Below are positions 51,451-64,000 of a DNA stretch of 64,000 bases, in pieces (positions within the stretch are counted from its first letter, which is position 1; the number at the start of each line of letters is the position of its first letter). The translations under genes and the position numbers were made by a program. Below the pieces are notes generated by a model. It made no database searches, was not told the origin of the DNA, and worked only from the letters and a program-made list of their open reading frames with translations. The stretch lies in assembly GCA_029204225.1 (NCBI GenBank), contig CM055100.1, positions 16,723,785 to 16,787,784 of the forward strand, given 5' to 3'. Origin of the DNA: Diphasiastrum complanatum. Lineage: Eukaryota > Streptophyta > Lycopodiopsida > Lycopodiales > Lycopodiaceae.

Positions 51451-52310
51451 GTGGTGTTCCGTAATGCGGATGCTTGCGGTGTGATGCGAATGCTTGTGGT
51501 GTTGGCGGTGTTTGCGGTGGACGAATGCAATGTGGCTTGTTGCGATGAAGGTGGCCTAGGGTAGCCGTAGGGCGAATGAGGGCGGCCTGTATACGGTTGT
51601 GATGGGCGATGGTGGTTATGTGGGGTGGAAATGGGTGGGGGTGGAGTTTGGGTATTGCGGTGAGGGTGTCCGATGGCAGTTGTAGGGTCGTTTGATTACA
51701 GTCTGATGCGGCTGCAATGGGTGAAGGCAGGTGTGTGGAGTGTGTGATGGAATGGGGATGAAGTGTAATGTGGAATGTGATTTGTGATCTGAAGAGAGCT
51801 CCGGTTGAGATTTTAGCATTGGGCTTCGGTTGAGATTTCAGCGTTGGGCTTCGGTTGAGATCGGAGGAGGTCCTTCGGTTGAGATTTCAAGAGGTGCACC
51901 GGTTGAGATGGGAGTTGTGCTCCGGTTGAGATTCGAAGCTTGGGCTCCGGTTGAGATCTTAGCGTGCGGCACGGGAGGAGCATGAGCTAGGTCTGTGAGT
52001 GTATTTGTTGACAAGTGAATGGCGAGGCTAACAGCTCGTGGATTTGGGAATGATGTAGCCAATGATGTGGCTCTGGTCAGTGTGTAGAAACTCAGATTCG
52101 TTTAAAGAATTGAAATGTTGTTGCAGGGATTTGAGCGTGGACAAGGTTGTTGGTTTCTGATGTAGAAGGTGTTGGAGTTCAATGAGCAACGGTGTCAAAT
52201 GTTTACAGATCCCCTGCTCCAGAGGACCTGTTGTTTTATTGTGTCTCTGGTTCTTTCTTGCCACTTCTTCAGAACCGTTTCTGCCTATTACCAGGCTTAA
52301 AGACATTCAT
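51451..52310 (-). pseudogene. Element H interior: proline/serine-rich linker with repeats
   Basis: The minus frames (51616-51819, 51838-52062, 52028-52306) are rich in Pro, Ser, Thr and His (APPVPHAKISTGAQ). By position they suit a copia integrase-RT linker. They include a repeated EISTEAQ/PISTGAP motif from a tandem DNA repeat. I cannot identify the part at 52028-52306 (TPLLIELQHLLHQKPTTLS). Confidence 0.4.
51800..51965. repeat. About 24-bp irregular tandem repeat
   Basis: The core CGGTTGAGAT recurs seven times (about 51803, 51827, 51852, 51877, 51900, 51922, 51948) with similar spacers such as TCAGCGTTGGGCTT. Confidence 0.9.
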
Positions 52311-54132
52311 TAGATGTCTTCTTGATTTAACAATGCCAACCCAGGCAGAAGGGACAGAGTGTCGTTGTAGTATATGTTTCTTTGTCCTGCCTGTCAGAGG
52401 ACTACTCAAGGACGTCACTCTTGAACTCACTTACATTCTACATAGAGATGCAAGCCAAGAACGCTCATTCACAGATCAACATGCAAACCTATAAAAACTC
52501 TACAGATTCTACAGCTACCTACTCTTAAAATGAACTGAAACAGGGCCTGCAATACATTAACACTAAGCTACACTTGCATAAATTGACAAAACAAAAAACA
52601 AGAAACTAATCTATAGCATATTAGAGGTCCAAGAATCAAGAAACCAACCAGTCTATTGATTCTTGGACATCCCAAGAACATCAAGAACTGGACTGTCAGA
52701 GAATATGCAAGAATTACACCACAGATCCAGCCTATTTAGTTTACCTGAATGCTGGTTCCTACATTAATCCACAAGAAAGCAAGAAAGCTAATCCACTCTA
52801 CAAAAGCAACAAATCTAATCCACTCTGCAGTCCACAACCACACACAAAAGGAGGGAAGGGCAAGATCATAAATGCATCACTCAAGAAACAAGCATGATCA
52901 AGGAGCTCAAGGGTTGCACCAAACTCGTGAAGGCTCTTCTCATTTCAGCATGGAGTTGATACAATTCACAAAAGCTCCTCTTCACAAAGAGGGAGTCTGT
53001 TAAATAAGCAAGAGAGCTCCTTAGGTGGCATCCTAGTGAAATTTCCACATATCACAAATTACAAGTGAAATAATGCTCTCCACTAGAGGTCACCATCAAA
53101 AGGTGGCTCACCTTACTTTCTTTAAGAGGGGTCTTCTTGCATTTATTACATTTGCCTAGAAATACTAGTTCCTACATGGTCATTCCATCTTTCGGGATTC
53201 ACCATGAGGCTACCACAGTTCTTACTTGTCATTACTAACTGATATTCCTCGGCTCTCAGCCTTCATTAGTCTCGTCTTCTCAAAGACCTCCTCGGTCTAA
53301 GGTGAGAGGTGCTCTTGAGTTGCTATATCCGAGTATCTTGGGGATTTGACAGAATCAGGCAACAGAAACATTTGCGACTCTCCTGTCTGATTTGGATGGA
53401 GTTCAGATGCGTTTGCTGAACACTGCCAACTGAAACACTTCTACAATCCTCGAGAGGGTAGTCAGGTACTACTGATCTACATTCATAAAATTAATATAGC
53501 ATTCGACTTAATTTCAACTAAGGTGCGTAATTCAAAGGGAACAAGAAAACTCAAACATATTAAAATAAACAGCATAAGCATTCGACATTCAAGATCAAAC
53601 ACAACCAAAAAATAATCTATATTGATTTTGTCTGGTTTCTTCAGGGCACTACATGCGAATCCACGCAGTGCGTTGGCGTGAGAGAAGCACGGTTCTCTCA
53701 CGAGTAGTAGTCTCGCTTTACTAGCGGACAATCGGATCTTCTGATCCTAGACATAATTTTCTTCTCGCACGCAGGCGGAGCTTCTGTCTGTGTTCGTCTT
53801 CTACTTACTTGGTGACACATTGTGTATCCTATTGATATATGTCAAGTATTATTCAGTAAGTACAGTCTCTCTATGCGAATCTAAGATTAGAGTGATTAAC
53901 CATCTACAACTAATCAGAGAATTACAAGAGTGGCAGTTTAGCCACAACCTAGGGAGTATCTGCTGACGTCATGCCATCGGGTTAGATCTCTGTACTTCTG
54001 GTATTTGCGTGATCTCTGGTGGTACTCCTTGGAGCGTGAGGACAGAATAAGTTTCATTTCCACCGTTGGTTTCGTTTACCTCGTTCGCCTTTCTCTCATA
54101 TAGGACTGCAAGGGAATCTCGTTTGTGGATCG
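52311..54132. other. No gene recognised; decayed repeat DNA
   Basis: No protein motif was found. A compact perfect hairpin lies at 53678-53701 (GTGAGAGAA / TTCTCTCAC with a 6-bp loop). Confidence 0.4.
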
Positions 54133-54290
54133 TTCGTGTTCGCAAACTGTTGGTCTTCATCTTCGTTGACTTTTGTGTTCGCGAAACTCGTCGTGTTTCG
54201 TGTCTTCAAATGTTCGAGTTCGCGAAGATGCTCGTCATCGTCTTCGTTGACTTTTGTGTTCACAAAACTCGTCGTGTTTCGTGTCGAGGG
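54133..54290. repeat. 81-bp tandem duplication
   Basis: CTTCGTTGACTTTTGTGTTC recurs 81 bp apart (54161 and 54242), each followed by CTCGTCGTGTTTCGTGTC. TTCGCGAA-type motifs resemble those in the LTRs of elements E and H. Confidence 0.9.
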
Positions 54291-56199
54291 GGTGTAAGCT
54301 AGCAAGGCTTTGTGTTCAGAAACACTTTGTTTCTTCAACCTTCCTAACTATTCACATCTAAAAAAGAGTGAGAACCCATTCAATAATTGGAGGAACCAAT
54401 TTGAAATTGAAATTTGGGGGCCTGACAAATTGCGAGTAAATATTTGCGAGTTATGCAAGTTTTATTTCATTGGATTTTTAGATAGCCATGATCAAAGAAT
54501 AACAAAAGAAAAGAATACAATACTAGAAAATAATGCACAAATCATAAAACCCACAGTCACATTCGTAGTAGACTCTCTGGAGAATTCCCTTAAATATGTG
54601 AACTATATTAGGTTTATTAGAACTTTGGAATAATATTGATAGTGCAGGCTGGCTGACAGGACTTTTACCCACATTCATTCCTACAATGTGAGCAATACTC
54701 TCATCCTCATTAGAGGTGGTCAAGGTTAAATTGACCTGTTGATCCATGTTTGTTTATGGACTGATGCAACAACACAAAGTGGATGAAGAGCACCATTCCA
54801 ATGGTGTTTGTATTACATTTCAACTTTTACCAACCAATATTGCTCCTTCAAAATTAAATGACAATACTGCTACAAAGGGCAAATAAATTTTCTAGCCAGT
54901 TCCAATCATCATTGCTCCTCCAAAGTTTAAATGAAATTTAGCTACATTATTACAATAATGGGATTTAGAGTGCAATCAAAGTATCATCCACTGTTAAGGG
55001 GCCATCTTATCGATTCTGACAGCCGCTTTCAACTAGTGCAAACTAGCTTCTAGGTGAGCCCTATGAAGAGTCACACACTATGTAAAAAAGTGCCAACATT
55101 GAAATTTAAAAATTATCAATTTAACATTCAATGTCCAACCCATTTTAGAAATGCTTCCAAAACAAAAGAAATGCTTCCAAAATAATTCAAGAGACAACCT
55201 AAAAATCCTACCCCAAACATCCTCATCAGGATAACGAACTTAGAACCCAAACACATTCCCATTGATATACCAAAAAGGATGTCTAAGGGTATTAGCCCTA
55301 AAATACACAAAGCATATATATCTCTTTATGAGTGAAAGTCTTCAAAAAACTAAGAAGATCTATAAAGTAAATGTAACCACCCATGATTTTGGCCAGTGTA
55401 TGGCTTGGTTGATTTTGGTGCCATTCCCCATGAAAAGACACTTAATCTAGAGAAAATAAAATCACAAGACATGCATAAATGCTAACCTGTACAGTCAATC
55501 AATGCGAAGAGCCCAATCAATCAATACTGAGAAGATATTTAACATCAAAGAAGTTAAAAAAATGGCCTAAAAAAGTTAATCAACCTTAAATCTCCACCTA
55601 ATGCAACTAATGTTTAAAATAATTTATGAAACTAATGAAGAATGGGTAAGTCACTCTAGACATTTGTATGCTTCATGGTGTCCAAGGGGATTTCTTAAAC
55701 CAAGGTCCATCTCTTATGCAGTACGTTTTTCCAACACCAACAAATTATTACTCTAGGAAATTACTTGGTAAAAGCTTTTGTTGAACTCCTCAGTCCTTTG
55801 CCAGTTCCTAGTTGGAGCTTATATAGGAGTTCCTAGTTGGAGCTTATATATGATTTTCAAGAAGCTCTTTGATGGCTCTTTAGATAAAAAAATTATCTTA
55901 ACACATGTATTTGCAAGTTTTTGGAGGTGTAGTGTGAACTGAATTTTCGAGCACTGCCTTGAGTGTTTCCTTTGATTATTGAGACTTCAAAAGCTGCTAT
56001 TGGAGTTCTTGGAGTGGTTGGAGTTCTTATAGCTTTTGCAGTTGCTCATTGACTTTTGCTGTTGACCCGAGTGCTGCCTGCGACCTTCAGGCTTGTACAA
56101 GCTCTGATTTGCAAGTAATAAACTTTTCTTGTCAAGCTCTGACTTGTTTGTTATGTTTAAGGGATCAGCTATGGGTTTTCTCTGAAAGTGTCTGGCTGC
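54291..56199. other. No gene recognised
   Basis: Open frames of up to 107 codons (54310-54633 +, 54523-54747 -) carry no motif I know. AT-rich, probably decayed repeats. Confidence 0.4.
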
Positions 56200-56200
56200 A

Positions 56201-56274
56201 GGCAAGCAAATTTTTTTTGCCTGGGGCATTGCTCGTCGGCGAGCAATGCGCCAGGCAAAAAAAATTTGCCTGGC
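56201..56274. repeat. Near-perfect inverted repeat (hairpin)
   Basis: Two arms of about 35 bp pair around a 4-base TCGG loop (56236-56239). The inner arms are GCATTGCTCG and CGAGCAATGC, and the outer arms GCAAATTTTTTTTGCCTGG and CCAGGCAAAAAAAATTTGC. Only a few mismatches were seen. Confidence 0.95.
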
Positions 56275-56723
56275 TGTAGCTCGCAGACAAAAATCTACAA
56301 GCACAAGAGAGGGATCTTAGAAATGTCTGCTTGTGTATTGCTCTTTGTGAGTAGCATAGAAGCTGAGCAGTTATTGTAGCACAGAAGGTCAATGAAAATG
56401 CTCATTTCAACCACACTGTAACGAAAAGACATATGAAGTGTAAGAAAGACCTCGCTTGAGGCAAAAATGATAGAAATCTTCTCAAAAATCTTATGTCAAT
56501 AATCAGAGATGCAAGCGATGATTTCACACATAGAGATAAGATGCAGACCAACAGTTAGCTTTGGTGTCTCTGTCAGACACTCCATTTTGAGCATCTACTA
56601 TGAATGATAGGAATCTTCTCAAAAATAAACTATTATCTATGTGAAGGACTTTGTGGGAGTAGTGGTGTGACAGAAACTCTTCGAGCAACATAAGTTCACA
56701 ATGATTAGTGCAATGGCTTTCAT

Positions 56724-57300
56724 GTGGTCATCTTCAAAGGATCACAAATTGTCACCCACTCCGCTTTGGAACCTGGGAGTTTTCGTGCGCTGCAGTACTT
56801 CGTTGCAGAAACTCTGATCAAAATCTGCCCTCACGTTTTTAGGAATGCAAACAAACATCCAAGGCTAATCGTTGAGTTTTGTACACACCTCATCGATGCT
56901 TTTTCTAGAAGGGCTATACTGGCCATGACAACAAGTGGTTATTAGATTGCATAGGTATAGTGGAGATTTTTATTGGAGAAGAAGAACAGATGGTACCGGG
57001 AATGCTCATCCCTGAGCACACTTATACCTGAGCAGATCAACGATCCCTTTTCAATGCCTTGATCAGAATCTGCTCTCACGGTTTTAGGAGTGCAAACAAA
57101 CATCCAAGGTTAATCGTTGAATTTTGTACACACCTCATCGATGCTTTTTTTAGAAGAGTTATACTGGCCATGAAAACAAACGGTCATTAGTGGAGCTTTT
57201 TCATCGAAGAAGAAGAACAAATGGTACTGGGCATGCTTATGCCTGAGCAGATCAACGATCCCTTTCCAACACCCTACAGTCTAACTTGCGGATGTCAGCC
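56724..57300 (+). pseudogene. Degenerate coding-like segment, tandemly duplicated (unit about 245 bp)
   Basis: Two copies (about 56812-57056 and 57057-57282) share GCAAACAAACATCCAAGG and TTTTGTACACACCTCATCGA. Both translate in part to NKHPRLIVEFCTHLIDAF and, further on, EEEEQMVLGMLMPEQINDPF, with stops. I do not recognise the protein. Conservation of reading in both copies hints at a former coding exon. Confidence 0.5.
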
Positions 57301-58778
57301 AATGTTTGAAGGTCTACCTATGGTTTAGGGCTCAACGCTTCATTGATCAGCCTTAAAGAAAAACAAATTGCCTTCCTCATTGATGGCCAGCGATCAATGA
57401 GGAAGTCAAGACACTATGCTTAGCAGTTTGCTCATCAATGATCTGCACTCAAAATTGCGGACGCCCAAAGAGGAAGTTGTGTTCCTCTGGCGATGGCGGC
57501 GATCAATGAGAAAGACAATTTTTTTTATGTATACGCTAGGGTAGTCCTTGAATTCGCAGTGGTGCTTCATCAATGTTTATGGGAGCTTGGTATGTTATAT
57601 GCAATTCTAAGCTCATTATAGTAATCTAAATCCATGGCAAACCCCTAAGTGAATATGGTTTGGGTGGAACAATTAGCGGACAAAGAAAGGTGAGATAGGA
57701 TGACAAGTGTAAGACAAGACCACAAATGATATTATGTGGCAATCACACACCACGTGGAACAAAAAGTGGCCATCAACCTTCTTATACCAATCTTCCAAGT
57801 TAGACCAAATTGGTGATCGAGAGACAGATGACACCTAATCATACCAACCAAAATTTGTAGAGAAAAGACTCCGAAATTGGACAATTTTTTTGACGTGCAA
57901 TTGTATCCCATCATTGTGTTCTTGCAATATGATAATTTATTGCAAATGAGTACGATGGGAATTATATGAAAAGTTGCCTATGATTAATCGTGTTTGAAAA
58001 GAAAGTGTTCACAGCTCTACAATGGATATCATTCTTCTGTAACACACCTCCCCCCCCTGGGGCCCCTACTAGTCGTAAAAACTGAGTTGGGCAATCAGTT
58101 GTATAATGTTCGACGATTGTGTGAGAGTATTTCAAGACAAAATTTATGGAAGTTGAAGTAGCCGAGGAGAAAAAGATACGAGCAATAGAATTGAAACGTT
58201 GGATTATCATGTGGTATCCTCTTACACGTTATATGCTCGCTAGAGTGCTATATGAGGTATGCATTATTGAGTGTTGTATTAATTGAGACACCAATCTTTC
58301 TCAACCTCAACCATTGCAAGGATGTTGTCATTTCTTTTCACTGTTATCTGAAATTGCTCTTGAGGGTTTATACCAAAATCTTGATCAAGTGGCTTCGAAA
58401 CATTTTTGCATTTAATCCATCTTCTATAATATAGCAGGAAAGTGAGCATTTGTTTTTCAATGTGATATCTAAATGTCATTGCCAAATAAACTTGGCTAGA
58501 ATACTTGTTCAAAATAGCAAGCAGGTGCACAAGTTGGTATTGCATTGCAATGGATTTGAATCAAGTAACATTGGATTTGGCCTTGAAGTGATATGGTTTG
58601 TTTTGTTTGCCTCTTCTTTTATTGTTGATTGTGAGAGATTATCCCTGATTTTATTAAAAATGATGGGAAAACCCATGATCAAACAAGAAGATTAAAGTAT
58701 TTAAAACAAAATACCATAGAATGGTAGAAATGAATTAAGCTACCTAAAAGCTAATTTATACTTAGAATAGTAAGCCAA
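57301..58778. other. No gene recognised
   Basis: Short open frames only. A GC-rich CCCCCCCCTGGGGCCCC stretch lies near 58050. Confidence 0.4.
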
Positions 58779-60108
58779 TTACTTAAAACCAATTGCCCGA
58801 TGTAAGTCAAAAATTAAATAGTAAACGAAGTACTCAAAACCAACTGCCTGATGTAAATCACTAACTAAAATAGATCCAGTAATAGGTAATGCAGGAAGCT
58901 TTGAAGAAGCCGCTCCTGCAAACTGAGCCCGTCGAAGAATTGAAATCGCATGTGAACGTTGTAATGCTATAGAAATACGCCGGCGGTAGAAAGAAATAAT
59001 GACGGAAGGTAAGGTAATGCTTTGTCCTTGGCGTTTCACCATAAGCTTCGCACATAAAGATAAAAAATCATTAAATTTCTTGTGAAGACAACCATAAGTT
59101 TCCAAGGCAAAGGGGATGAAATCTTCACCGGGTGCACGATCATTATGATCTCGTTCCTTTTCTTGTGCTGCTTGAGATGCAGCGGCCTAACAATAGGGTT
59201 TGGTGAATTAGTTGTTTCAGTGAGGAATCGGTTGAGGGCTCTTTGGAAATCAACCATTGTGTTCCAACCTTTTGCAGACTTAATGATCGACCAATTGTAA
59301 GCCCCTCCACTTGGAGTTTTGAGTGCGAACCATGACCAATAAAAAGCTATTCTAATCAAATATTGAAAAGTAAGAGGTAAATTATCGTCTAAAGTAGTGG
59401 AAAACTCTAGAACGACAGTGAACTACTTCTTGAGGACCCTAAGTTGGCCTTCTGCTACCTGAAGCGCTTGCTCATCTTCTTGGAGCATGGCGCGTAGGGT
59501 TGCCAGCTCGGTATTCTTGGTGCAGAGTTCAATGTCATGAAGCTTTCTTTGATCCGGGTAAGTTTGTAGCACACGACTACAATAGTCCTTATATTATTCA
59601 GCGCGCTTCCTCTGCAACTTTTGAGCAGCTGGTGATTTGTCTTTTGTCATGACTACCATTTGATCTAGGGCAGTCTGGATGGCTTGCACCTGCTGGTCTG
59701 CTTGTTGGACTTTCAATTCCAGGGCCGCCTGTTGAGTCTGGAAGTTGGTCTGGCCCTCTGATTCTCTATTCATTCCTTTGAGACATTACATTTTAATTGG
59801 CAGATGTAATCCTTGAGCAATCTCTCTGAGCCTTGGAGAGATTCACATTCTTGTTCCAGCACTGTTTGTTTTAGTACAAGGTGGTGACGGTCGGATTGAT
59901 AAGTTTGTCGGGTGGTCTTCTCTTGAAAGATCTGGGACTTGAGGTTGTCCATATGTTGTTGTTGTTGTTGAGCTGCTTGCTCTGCTTTCTTAAGCTGCTC
60001 GATCAATTGATGGACCAGCTCTTGACTTTCTTTCCTCTCTTTTTCTCTCTCTTTGTTAAGCTGCGTGACCTGATCAGTCAAGGCCTGCAGCGTTTGTCCC
60101 TTGGCCAT
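58779..60108 (-). pseudogene. Family-U protein, copy 2
   Basis: Minus strand from an ATG at 60108. The first 112 codons are a strong coiled coil (LTDQVTQLNKEREKERKESQ). After a break near 59770 the coil continues in another frame to about 59430 (LELKVQQADQQVQAIQTALD, one stop inside). The C-terminal region (59359-59036) shows YNWSIIKSAKGWNTMVDFQR and NPIVRP, corresponding to FNWPIIPSEYGWTTDVDARR and DPTVRA in copy 3. The remainder (59105-58779) is degenerate. The long coil suggests an oligomeric structural protein, as gag proteins can be, but that is inference. Confidence 0.6.
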
Positions 60109-60142
60109 GGGATTGCTCAGTAGCTCTTACAGAGGGCATTTG

Positions 60143-60144
<2 letters not shown>

Positions 60145-60221
<77 letters not shown>
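60145..60221. repeat. (GA)n microsatellite
   Basis: About 77 bp, uninterrupted, just upstream of the copy-2 start codon (on the minus strand). Confidence 0.98.
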
Positions 60222-60224
<3 letters not shown>

Positions 60225-60599
60225 ATCATTGCTTGAGTAGTGTTAATTGCTAGTGTTAATGGAAGTGTTAGATGTGGATCATAAGCATGTGCTTGATTAT
60301 GAACTATATTATTATCGCTCTCATGTAACGAATCTCTGCGTGACAACATGTTAATCCTCTTCATCTCCTATGATGCTTGATGTGCTTGCATCTTGGTTAA
60401 AGGTGGATAGGAAATACCCGCTACAATTTTGGCGTCGTGGCCGAGGAGCTACGCCACTTTTCATTTTCAGCATGTTCATGATACATGTATGGTGGTTAGC
60501 TTGCATTTAGGCATCTTGGTTTTGGCATGCTAGGGTTAGCTTTATATTATGGATGTGATTTGTGAGAGTTATGTCCAAAAACGTTTAAAAATATGTGGG
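60222..60599. other. No gene recognised
   Basis: Possible leader region of family-U copy 2, since it lies upstream on the minus strand. No motif was identified. Confidence 0.35.
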
Positions 60600-61200
60600 G
60601 ACTGTATTTTCTATTTTTTATTATTTTTCTACCATTTTTTATTCAAATTTTGCCCAACTTTCTACTCTTTGTAATTCAATCTGAATAGGTACAATTGTAG
60701 AGCATTGAAAGGCTTTCTAGCCATATAATATTTTTTGGATTCCGCTAAGTATTGAACAAGTTACAAATTTTTGAAGTTGGCAACAAAATTTTGTAAACTT
60801 GTCAAAAAACAAATTTTTTTTGTTTATTTTATTTTATTTTTCTACTCTTTTTTATTCAATTTTCGCCCAGCTTTCTGTTCTTTGTATTTTGACATGAATA
60901 AGTAGAATTGTAGAGCTTTCTAGAAAATATAATGTTTTTTGGATTCCATGAAGTATTGAGAAAGTCACAAATTTTTTAAGTTGGCAACAAAATTATGTAA
61001 ACTTATCAAAAAAAACTAGAAACTTCCAGAATTTTTATTTTTCTACCCTGTTTGATCCATTTTTTGCACTACCTTCTCTTCTCTATAATTCAATCTGAAT
61101 AAATACAGTTGTAGAGCAAAGAATTTTTGGAGATATGATTTTTTTCTCGTTTGGTTAGGTTTTGAGGAAGCTACAAATTTTTAAATATATTAAAAAAATA
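60600..61200. repeat. Three diverged tandem repeats of about 200-220 bp
   Basis: Each unit contains TTTTTCTAC, a CTTTGTAATTCAATCTGAAT-like string, TTGTAGAGC, a TTTTTTGGATTCC-like string and CACAAATTTTT (units near 60610-60825, 60830-61020 and 61030-61195). The units are AT-rich and carry no coding frame. Confidence 0.8.
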
Positions 61201-61211
61201 AATCTGTAACC

Positions 61212-61310
61212 TTGTCATTAGCTTCAACAATGTCATTGCTAGCAGCTGCACCTATCTACAAGCATTGTCATTAGCTTCAACAATGTCATTGCTAGCAGCT
61301 GCACCTATCT
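61212..61310. repeat. Exact 53-bp tandem duplication
   Basis: The 46-bp block beginning TTGTCATTAGCTTCAACAAT occurs at 61212-61257 and again identically at 61265-61310, so it is recent. Confidence 0.97.
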
Positions 61311-62219
<909 letters not shown>

Positions 62220-62231
62220 GGTCGAAGATCT

Positions 62232-63099
<868 letters not shown>

Positions 63100-64000
63100 G
63101 GACCCACGGCCTGAAATAGTGACGGTCCCTCGGCACTTTTCCGATTAAGTAGAGCGTCCTCTTTGCCCGCCTCTGGTGGATCAGGTAGCCCGTAACGTCT
63201 TCCATGAAATTGAGACAGTCCAGTTTCTTCAAGTCCTTGGACGTGTGGAAGGACTTGTGGACTCCTGTCAGCCATTCTTGATCGATCCATGCTTGTAATC
63301 GGCGCGTCCCATGGCTCTCCAAGGAATGCAGCTCGGTAATATACACGAGCGACTGGCAGCTGATCTTCGACTTTGTTGGAAGCTAGCATTATTAGAATCA
63401 AAGACTATTGAGGGAAGAAAATCATCCCATTTTGTTTCAGTGCCCATTAAATGTTCTAAGTCTCGGAGGTAAGTAGCTACCGCGCGGACGGTTGGATCAG
63501 GGCAATTGATATATTGGTTTGCGAACGCGGTGAGAGCCCTTCTGGCATCTACATCCGTAGTCCACCCATATTCTGATGGTATGATCGGCCAATTAAAATT
63601 CTGAAGTGTGATCTTGTCCATAGGGGTGCCGCATTTCGCCCATTTGGATCTTCGTGTACACGGCAGGAAGTGCACGTTCACCCGTACGTAGGCCCTGATG
63701 GCCGCAGGGTCTCTTTCGAACAACTGCTGACGCCACTCTGGTTGTGGTTGGAGGGCAGGTAATGCCTTGCAGTTCTTTTCCCTTTATGGTCTGAGCTGAA
63801 AACGATATCTGCCAGCCGCTTCTTGATGACTCGTGGGGATACTTTGATAGAAATTCGTTGATTTTCTCCTCTACAGACTTTGGTCTTCAAAAGGCCCGAC
63901 TGGTGAATATCGTGCACGAACCTCTGGATGATGTGGCTTGGCTTTGGCTCGTATCTACGCCTTGGCTCTGGTCTCGCATCTCTACAGACTTTGGTCTTCA
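63100..64000 (-). pseudogene. Family-U protein, copy 3, C-terminal part, cut by the window end
   Basis: Minus frames cover SRAF and a PKSVEEKINEFLSKYPHESS block (about 63890-63830), then VNVHFLPCTRRSKWAKCGTP, ITLQNFNWPIIPSEYGWTTD, NCPDPTVRAVATYLRDLEHL, KVEDQLPVARVYYRAAFLGE, SFHTSKDLKKLDCLNFMEDV and RDRHYF. It is the best preserved C-terminal region of the three copies, with a few frameshifts. The N-terminal part lies beyond 64000. It ends beside the LTR at 63099. Confidence 0.65.

Overview
The window is plant nuclear DNA, dominated by transposable elements. It has one convincing host gene, on the + strand at 16080-17656, interrupted by a 137-bp intron. It encodes a two-RRM, glycine-rich hnRNP-type RNA-binding protein. 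The rest is mostly LTR retrotransposon sequence of the Ty1/copia kind (gag, zinc knuckle, protease, integrase, RT, RNase H, in that order), usually with a primer-binding site matching initiator-Met tRNA (TGGTATCAGAGC and variants). There are also seven long (GA/CT)n arrays, several tandem duplications and long stretches of decayed AT-rich DNA. The repeat density, nested insertions and microsatellites suit a large land-plant genome. A non-angiosperm such as a fern or gymnosperm is possible, but the sequence does not settle the species. No tRNA, rRNA, CRISPR or bacterial-type feature was seen.

Layout, left to right. 1-2243: 3' end of copia element G (degenerate pol-like reading frame, polypurine tract, LTR). 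2413-7990: an LTR followed by a minus-strand gene of an unrecognised family (family U), split by a composite copia insertion at 3550-6073 that contains pieces of at least two elements (A and B). 8000-15010: mostly non-coding, with two LTR-like segments (10271-10740, 14577-15006) and two microsatellites. 15400-17900: the hnRNP-like gene. 18314-28308: old copia element C (+), into which young copia element D (21390-26971, + strand) inserted with a 5-bp GGATA target duplication. 29868-30290: another LTR and leader of the C family. 30500-31012: a fold-back (MITE-like) element. 31000-40160: no convincing gene. 40507-49683: copia element E (minus), whose 5' LTR is split by copia element F (44800-49220, minus) with a 5-bp TTCTT duplication. 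49684-52310: truncated copia element H (minus). 52310-58760: degenerate sequence with duplications and a striking inverted repeat. 58779-60108: second copy of family U (minus). 60145-62220: microsatellites and tandem repeats. 62232-64000: an LTR and the third family-U copy (minus), running off the window.

The most unusual item is family U. Its three minus-strand loci share a conserved C-terminal region. Two of them show an upstream coiled coil, and one also shows a Pro/Ser/Thr-rich N-terminus. In two loci the gene ends immediately beside related LTRs. I do not recognise the protein. A second oddity is a roughly 190-residue region, present twice in element G and once in F, that lies where RT and RNase H should be.
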